From an uncultured Bacilli bacterium (lineage in GTDB: Bacteria > Bacillota_I > Bacilli_A > RF39 > UBA660), in NCBI GenBank assembly GCA_934086255.1, contig CAKOIB010000024.1, positions 1-14,823 of the forward strand: DNA of 14,823 bases. The letters run 5' to 3'. Both the position numbers and the translations under genes were made by a program. Position 1 is the first letter of the stretch. Every line of letters begins with the position of its first letter. The notes beneath the pieces are model-generated. The model was given only the letters and a program-made list of their open reading frames with translations. It did no database searches and was not told the origin of the DNA. This document shows positions 10,687 through 14,823 of this stretch, piece after piece.

Positions 10687-13605
10687 TTATAAAACCTCAA
10701 TATCATTAGCAATAACTTGATATTCATCAAATCTTCTTTCTACTCTACCAGACACTTTTATTATATCATTTCTTTTTACACTAGTATTTTTATACATATC
10801 AGGAAACAAAGTAATACTCAAAGTACCAGTATTATCACTACCACTTATAAAAGCCATATTATCTCCCTTTTTAGTAAGTATCTCTTTTATTCTATCCACA
10901 TTTACTATAATAGTAATATTTTTATTATAATTTTCCTTTATATTTGATAAATCAATTATATTAGAATAATTCAACTTATACTTCTCAGTCTTATGCGAAG
11001 TAATATACATACCAAACAATTCCTTTTCTTTTTCCAGAATTATATCACTATCAAGCTCTTCATATATATCTATATTTGGTTTAGGTATAATAGATTCCCC
11101 TATTTCCTTAGTTAATTCAACATAATTAATAATACTATCCATATTATTCAATAAAGTATTAATATTATAACCAAAACATTCTAAAGAATGAGAATATATC
11201 AAAGACTCAATAACCTTTTTATTATTAATTTTAGATATTGTCCTTTTTACAAAATCAAATATATCTATAAAACCATCTTTTCTTACCTCAACTATATAAC
11301 TAGAAATAACTCCCCCAAGATTTCTAATACTAGCAATAGGAAACATTATCCCTTCATTTAACACTCTAAACTTATAATCATAACTTAAATTAACCGATGG
11401 TGGTAAGATCTTTATACCAAGTTTCTTTATTTCATTAGTATACTCTTTAATCTTTATTTCACTACCAATTACACCCTTTAAAAGATTAGCATAAAAATAC
11501 TTAGGAAAATAATACTTTAAATAAGCCATCTTATAAGCCACCAAAGTATAAGAAACAGAATGACTCTTATTAAAACCATAATTAGCAAACTTAAGTATTA
11601 AATCAAATACCTTTTGTGCTTTTTCTCTACTATACCCATTATCAATAGACTTATCTATAAACTTACTTTCTTCTTGCTTTAACACTTCATATTTCTTCTT
11701 ACTCATTGCCCTTCTTAAAATATCCGCTTCTGCAAGAGTATAATTAGCAAGTTTTTGAGCAATTAACATTATTTGTTCTTGATATATAATTATTCCATAA
11801 GTATCCTTTAATATTTCATACAATGAATCATCAATATAATCAATCTTTTCTTTATTCTCTTTTCTTTTTATATATGATGGAATATTCTGTGCAGGACCTG
11901 GTCTAAATAAAGCAATAGCACAACATAAATCATTAAAACTCTTAGGCTTTAAATCCTTTAAAAACTTCTTCATTCCCTCACTTTCAAATTGAAATATACC
12001 AGTAGTATCACCATTATAAAACAAAGACATAACCTTATAATCATCAAGAGGTATTTTATTAAAATCAATATTAAGATTTAATTCCTTATTTATATCATTA
12101 ATAACATTATCAATAATAGAAAGATTTTTAATACCTAAAAAATCCATTTTAATAAGCCCAATCTCTTCAAGATACTCCATAGTATACTCCGTCAAATACA
12201 AATCATCATTATTATTCTTAATAATAGGAAGTATCTCATACAATGGTTTATAACTAATTACAATACCCGCTGCATGTATACTAGTATGCCTTTTATTACC
12301 TTCAATTTTATTTACAGTATTATATAAAAACTTTAATCTATCAGAACTATCAATTAATTTATATACTTCTCTATCTCTTTTAACTAATTCTTTTAGACTC
12401 TCCTTAAAACTTAACTTTTTACATATATAATCAATATCCTTAATATCAATATTTAAAACACGCCCAACATCCCTTACTGCTTGACGTCCTGTAAGCGTAC
12501 CAAAAGTAATAATTCCTGCGACATTAGTTTCCTTATATTTTCTTTTTACATAATCTATTACTTGTTCCCTTTTAGTATCAGGAAAATCAGTATCAATATC
12601 AGGCATAGTAATCCTTTCAGGATTCAAAAACCTTTCAAATAATAAATTATACTTAATAGGATCAACATCAGTAATACCAAGACAATATGACACAAGAGAA
12701 CCTGCTGCAGAACCCCTTCCTGGACCCACTAAAATATTATTTTGTTTTGCATACTTAATATAATCATATACTACTAAAAAATAATCTTCAAAATGCATAT
12801 TAAGTATAATATCTAATTCATAATTCAATCTATTTAAATAAATATCACTTACATTACCATTTAATCTTTTATATAATCCTTTTAATGATAAGTTTTTTAA
12901 ATATTCTTTAGAATCACAAACATCATACTTTGGCATATACAATTCTTTAGTAAAGACTACATTACATAAATCACTTATTTTATTAGTATTATTTAAAGTA
13001 TTAAAAGATAATCTATTTACTAAGTCATCATAATCATATAAATAATTATTTTGATACTTAAACTCTATTTTATCAGATATAGTTTTACCAGACTTAATCA
13101 TATAAAGATATGGTAAATATTTATACTCATATTCATCAAGAAAAAGAGTTTTAGAAACATATACTAAGTTATCTTTATATAAATTAAAACCTTCTTCATC
13201 TTGAGACACTCCGATAAAAATATGATTAAAATATTTTTTTAAAGATTCAAATAAAGATGAAGTAAACACTATACATACTAAGTTATTACTATAAGTAATT
13301 AAATCATTTAAAGTTAATTCTCTATCATTTTTAATATTTTCTATTCTTACAAGATTATGATATCCTATTTCATTTTCTGCATATAAAAGAATATGATTAT
13401 TATCAAGTATAATATCTAATCCAATGATTGGTTTTATATTATTTTTATTCATTTTATTAATAAACTCCATAGTACCATATAGATTATCATCACATATTCC
13501 ACAAGAGGTAATATTAAGCTTTTTTAATTTTTCAATTAAATTATCTATTTTAATAAGACTTTTTAATAAACTATAGTCTGTTTTAATATATAATGGTGTA
13601 TACAT
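10687..13605 (-). CDS. dnaE: DNA polymerase III subunit alpha, short DnaE type
   Basis: Replicative C-family polymerase, 972 residues. The start ATG 13605 (MYTPLYIKTDYSLL) follows a strong GGGAGGTAAT site; an in-frame ATG at 13641 lacks one. Order: N-terminal PHP-like domain (about 1-200), palm/finger core with GPGRGSAAGSLVSY (294-307), catalytic aspartates in PDIDTDFPD (335-343) and MDFLG (487-491), FRPGPAQ (567-573), YGIIIYQEQIM (603-613) and YGFNKSHSVSY (676-686), then a helix-hairpin-helix region and a C-terminal OB fold that ends the protein. The PHP metal ligands are degraded: the usual HxHxxYS is PLYIKTDYS and the usual TDH is CDD, so PHP nuclease activity is unlikely. It is shorter than E. 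coli or B. subtilis DnaE (about 1100-1160) and lacks a C-terminal tail. It probably works beside a PolC elsewhere. Confidence 0.95.
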   Translation of the reverse strand: MYTPLYIKTDYSLLKSLIKIDNLIEKLKKLNITSCGICDDNLYGTMEFINKMNKNNIKPIIGLDIILDNNHILLYAENEIGYHNLVRIENIKNDRELTLNDLITYSNNLVCIVFTSSLFESLKKYFNHIFIGVSQDEEGFNLYKDNLVYVSKTLFLDEYEYKYLPYLYMIKSGKTISDKIEFKYQNNYLYDYDDLVNRLSFNTLNNTNKISDLCNVVFTKELYMPKYDVCDSKEYLKNLSLKGLYKRLNGNVSDIYLNRLNYELDIILNMHFEDYFLVVYDYIKYAKQNNILVGPGRGSAAGSLVSYCLGITDVDPIKYNLLFERFLNPERITMPDIDTDFPDTKREQVIDYVKRKYKETNVAGIITFGTLTGRQAVRDVGRVLNIDIKDIDYICKKLSFKESLKELVKRDREVYKLIDSSDRLKFLYNTVNKIEGNKRHTSIHAAGIVISYKPLYEILPIIKNNNDDLYLTEYTMEYLEEIGLIKMDFLGIKNLSIIDNVINDINKELNLNIDFNKIPLDDYKVMSLFYNGDTTGIFQFESEGMKKFLKDLKPKSFNDLCCAIALFRPGPAQNIPSYIKRKENKEKIDYIDDSLYEILKDTYGIIIYQEQIMLIAQKLANYTLAEADILRRAMSKKKYEVLKQEESKFIDKSIDNGYSREKAQKVFDLILKFANYGFNKSHSVSYTLVAYKMAYLKYYFPKYFYANLLKGVIGSEIKIKEYTNEIKKLGIKILPPSVNLSYDYKFRVLNEGIMFPIASIRNLGGVISSYIVEVRKDGFIDIFDFVKRTISKINNKKVIESLIYSHSLECFGYNINTLLNNMDSIINYVELTKEIGESIIPKPNIDIYEELDSDIILEKEKELFGMYITSHKTEKYKLNYSNIIDLSNIKENYNKNITIIVNVDRIKEILTKKGDNMAFISGSDNTGTLSITLFPDMYKNTSVKRNDIIKVSGRVERRFDEYQVIANDIEVL

Positions 13606-13647
13606 AGATATTACCTCCCTTTTATATATATATTTTATCATAAAAAG

Positions 13648-13677
13648 TTGACTTATTGGAATAAAATATGATAGAAT
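13648..13677 (+). promoter_or_regulatory. Promoter of the rpmB-like gene
   Basis: TTGACT (13648-13653), an 18-nt spacer, then TAGAAT (13672-13677), about 30 bases upstream of the GTG start. It is divergent from dnaE, whose own promoter I could not assign. Confidence 0.6.
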
Positions 13678-13707
13678 TATAATGCTTATTAAAAAGGAGG
13701 GATTAAT

Positions 13708-13878
13708 GTGGCTAAAAACTTATCAAATAGAAAACCTAATATGAAAAATCTTCGTCCAAATTGTTTGAAAAAGACTATTAAAAAACAAGGTTTAAATCTA
13801 CAAGTAGTAACTTTAGATAATGGAGAAAAAGTAAGAGTTTCAGTAAAAGAAGCTAGAACAATGAAAAAAGCTATTTAA
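13708..13878 (+). CDS. rpmB: Large-subunit ribosomal protein bL28, divergent
   Basis: GTG start at 13708, seven bases after GGAGGG; 56 residues, TAA at 13876-13878. An ATG at 13706 in another frame hits a stop after 12 codons. The sequence MAKNLSNRKPNMKNLRPN... aligns without gaps to the bL28 pattern GKxPxxGNxxSHxxxxTKRxxxPNLQ: RKP, N, KKT and LNLQ line up. The end GEKVRVSVKEARTMKK matches the family's GxxxRVxVSxxxLRTxKK. The typical GN.SH motif is lost and no zinc-type cysteines are present. It is a very basic protein, expected in the 50S subunit. It stands alone between its own promoter and a strong terminator. A different small basic protein remains possible. Confidence 0.65.
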   Translation: MAKNLSNRKPNMKNLRPNCLKKTIKKQGLNLQVVTLDNGEKVRVSVKEARTMKKAI

Positions 13879-13880
13879 CA

Positions 13881-13917
13881 AAAAAGAGATATCAAGTTGC
13901 AAATGATATCTCTTTTT
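13881..13917. terminator. Bidirectional terminator between rpmB and the convergent surface-protein gene
   Basis: A perfect 14-bp stem AAAAAGAGATATCA/TGATATCTCTTTTT with a 9-nt loop, lying between two convergent stop codons (13878 and 13921). Confidence 0.9.
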
Positions 13918-13920
13918 GTT

Positions 13921-14823
13921 TTATTTTAAATTAGAAATTACTGCACGTGATGTTACATTTGCCGCATGTCCATCATCAGATTCAAAGAAAAATAGACCTG
14001 CTCGTGTTGATGATACTGATATACCTCCACGCACAAACCAAGACAGTTCAGAACTTGGAAAAATAGCATTATCAGAATACCAACCACCATCATTTGTACC
14101 TGTTGGTGCCATTTCAACTGTTGCATCTCCTAGTTTTCCTCTTGTATATTGTGTATTAACAGTTCCATAACTATATTTATCATAATACCTTTTACTAGGA
14201 AAATCATATGTTCCTGTTGTATATCCACCTGTATATAAATAACCTGTAAATGCTGAATGAAAGTTTCTATGTAACTCAGCACCACTCATCATTTGTCCAT
14301 TACTATACACCATATCTGCCATTAAATACTCATACGTCCCACCACACATATCATATATTCCGGTAATATTTCCTGTAGTACTCGCACTTTGTCCAAGTGT
14401 TGTATTATATTCATTACATGAATTATATGGTGATAACGATCCTTCACTTTCTGGTCCACATCCTGTTGTATGTGATCTGGCACTATTTATCGCAACTTCT
14501 TTATTTATTCCATATTTACTATGTGATAAGTATGTTACGGCACCCCATTCCATATTCTTCATCATATGAGTTTCATCAGTTGTACTAAATCCATATTGAT
14601 TATTATTTTCCCTCATTTTATATATTCCATTAAAATAAGTAGCTAATTGCGCCGATTCCCAAGATTTAGCATTTGGTTTTATTTGAGGTCTTAGTGTCTC
14701 TAAATTACACTCTGAACAAGTACTTTCTAACGATACTTCAAACTTACCTACCCATATTCCTGTTAATTCTTCATCTTCTGTTCTTATACTATCATCATTC
14801 TTATCCCACCAAAATGCTGGATG
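13921..14823 (-). CDS. Surface protein with FGE/C-type-lectin-like domain, C-terminal 300 residues (runs off right edge)
   Basis: The frame is open from the window edge (first visible codons HPAFWWDKND) to TAA at 13921. The ATG at 14616 is internal and not the start. The visible part contains ELTGIWVGKFEVS near its beginning, MKNMEWGAVTYLSHSKYG, TGNITGIYDMCGGTYEYLM, and WFVRGGISVSSTRAGLFFF near the end. GIYDM.GG..EY and (F/L)RGG...R.G match the pattern GLYDM.GNVWEW...RGG....R of formylglycine-generating-enzyme-like folds, so a related domain is likely. The composition (Gly, Ser, Thr, Tyr, Asn) and a CSECN pair fit an extracellular protein. Similar proteins in gut Firmicutes often start with a pilin-like signal, but that part is outside the window. 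Catalytic activity cannot be judged. Confidence 0.6.
   Translation of the reverse strand, partial: HPAFWWDKNDDSIRTEDEELTGIWVGKFEVSLESTCSECNLETLRPQIKPNAKSWESAQLATYFNGIYKMRENNNQYGFSTTDETHMMKNMEWGAVTYLSHSKYGINKEVAINSARSHTTGCGPESEGSLSPYNSCNEYNTTLGQSASTTGNITGIYDMCGGTYEYLMADMVYSNGQMMSGAELHRNFHSAFTGYLYTGGYTTGTYDFPSKRYYDKYSYGTVNTQYTRGKLGDATVEMAPTGTNDGGWYSDNAIFPSSELSWFVRGGISVSSTRAGLFFFESDDGHAANVTSRAVISNLK

Noticed and set aside
10717..10947. Open frame of 76 codons on the plus strand
   Set aside because: It lies antisense to the OB-fold region of dnaE, is composed of Ile/Tyr/Ser-rich low-complexity sequence, and has no good ribosome site.
13606..13641. Upstream extension of dnaE to ATG 13641
   Set aside because: The extension would translate through the GGGAGGTAAT ribosome site that serves ATG 13605, and the added residues do not belong to the DnaE family.
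13916..14170. Open frame of 84 codons on the plus strand
   Set aside because: It is antisense to the conserved C-terminal part of the surface protein and begins inside the shared terminator region.
14397..14588. Open frame of 63 codons on the plus strand
   Set aside because: It is antisense to the surface protein and has no promoter or ribosome site.

Overview
The window looks like chromosomal DNA of a very AT-rich Firmicute (Bacilli or Mollicutes-like gut lineage). The evidence is a T-box leader in front of aspS, TTGACA/TATAAT promoters with 17-nt spacers, GGAGG ribosome sites, a short bacterial DnaE, and surface proteins typical of uncultured gut Bacilli. Trp is encoded by TGG and one gene ends in TGA, so the genetic code is standard. 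The taxonomic placement is inference.

Layout, left to right. Positions 1-87 hold the start of an unidentified leftward gene. Positions 287-566 hold a compact locus encoding a 20-residue hydrophobic peptide with a convergent antisense RNA. Then come leftward genes: ddl (D-Ala-D-Ala ligase), a secreted TasA/camelysin-like protein, mnmA (tRNA 2-thiouridylase), and a two-gene operon made of a repeat protein followed by a paralogous repeat region fused to an amidoligase domain. Next is the aspS operon, read right to left: Asp T-box leader, aspS, GNAT acetyltransferase, hypothetical protein. The genes overlap by one and eight bases. Positions 9600-10686 are non-housekeeping: two tandem ~410-bp copies of a type I toxin-antitoxin-like locus, three 23-bp tandem repeats, and a 16-bp perfect inverted repeat. 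Then come dnaE (leftward), a short rightward rpmB-like gene, and the 3' part of a large secreted protein with a formylglycine-generating-enzyme-like fold (leftward, runs off the right edge).

The most interesting content is the three small-peptide loci. The two at 9601-10462 are near-identical duplicates. The one at 287-566 shares no obvious sequence with them. All three have the same design: a strong rightward promoter, a 5' module X, a Shine-Dalgarno site, a 20-22 residue hydrophobic ORF, a hairpin, an inverted copy of module X inside a second terminator-like hairpin, and a leftward promoter for an antisense RNA. Module X near the 5' end can therefore pair with the 3' end of the same mRNA, as in hok-like and AapA-like type I systems. 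In the duplicated copies the toxin frame is also overlapped by a leader ORF with its own strong Shine-Dalgarno, recalling mok/hok. The toxin role is inference from structure; no homology search was possible.
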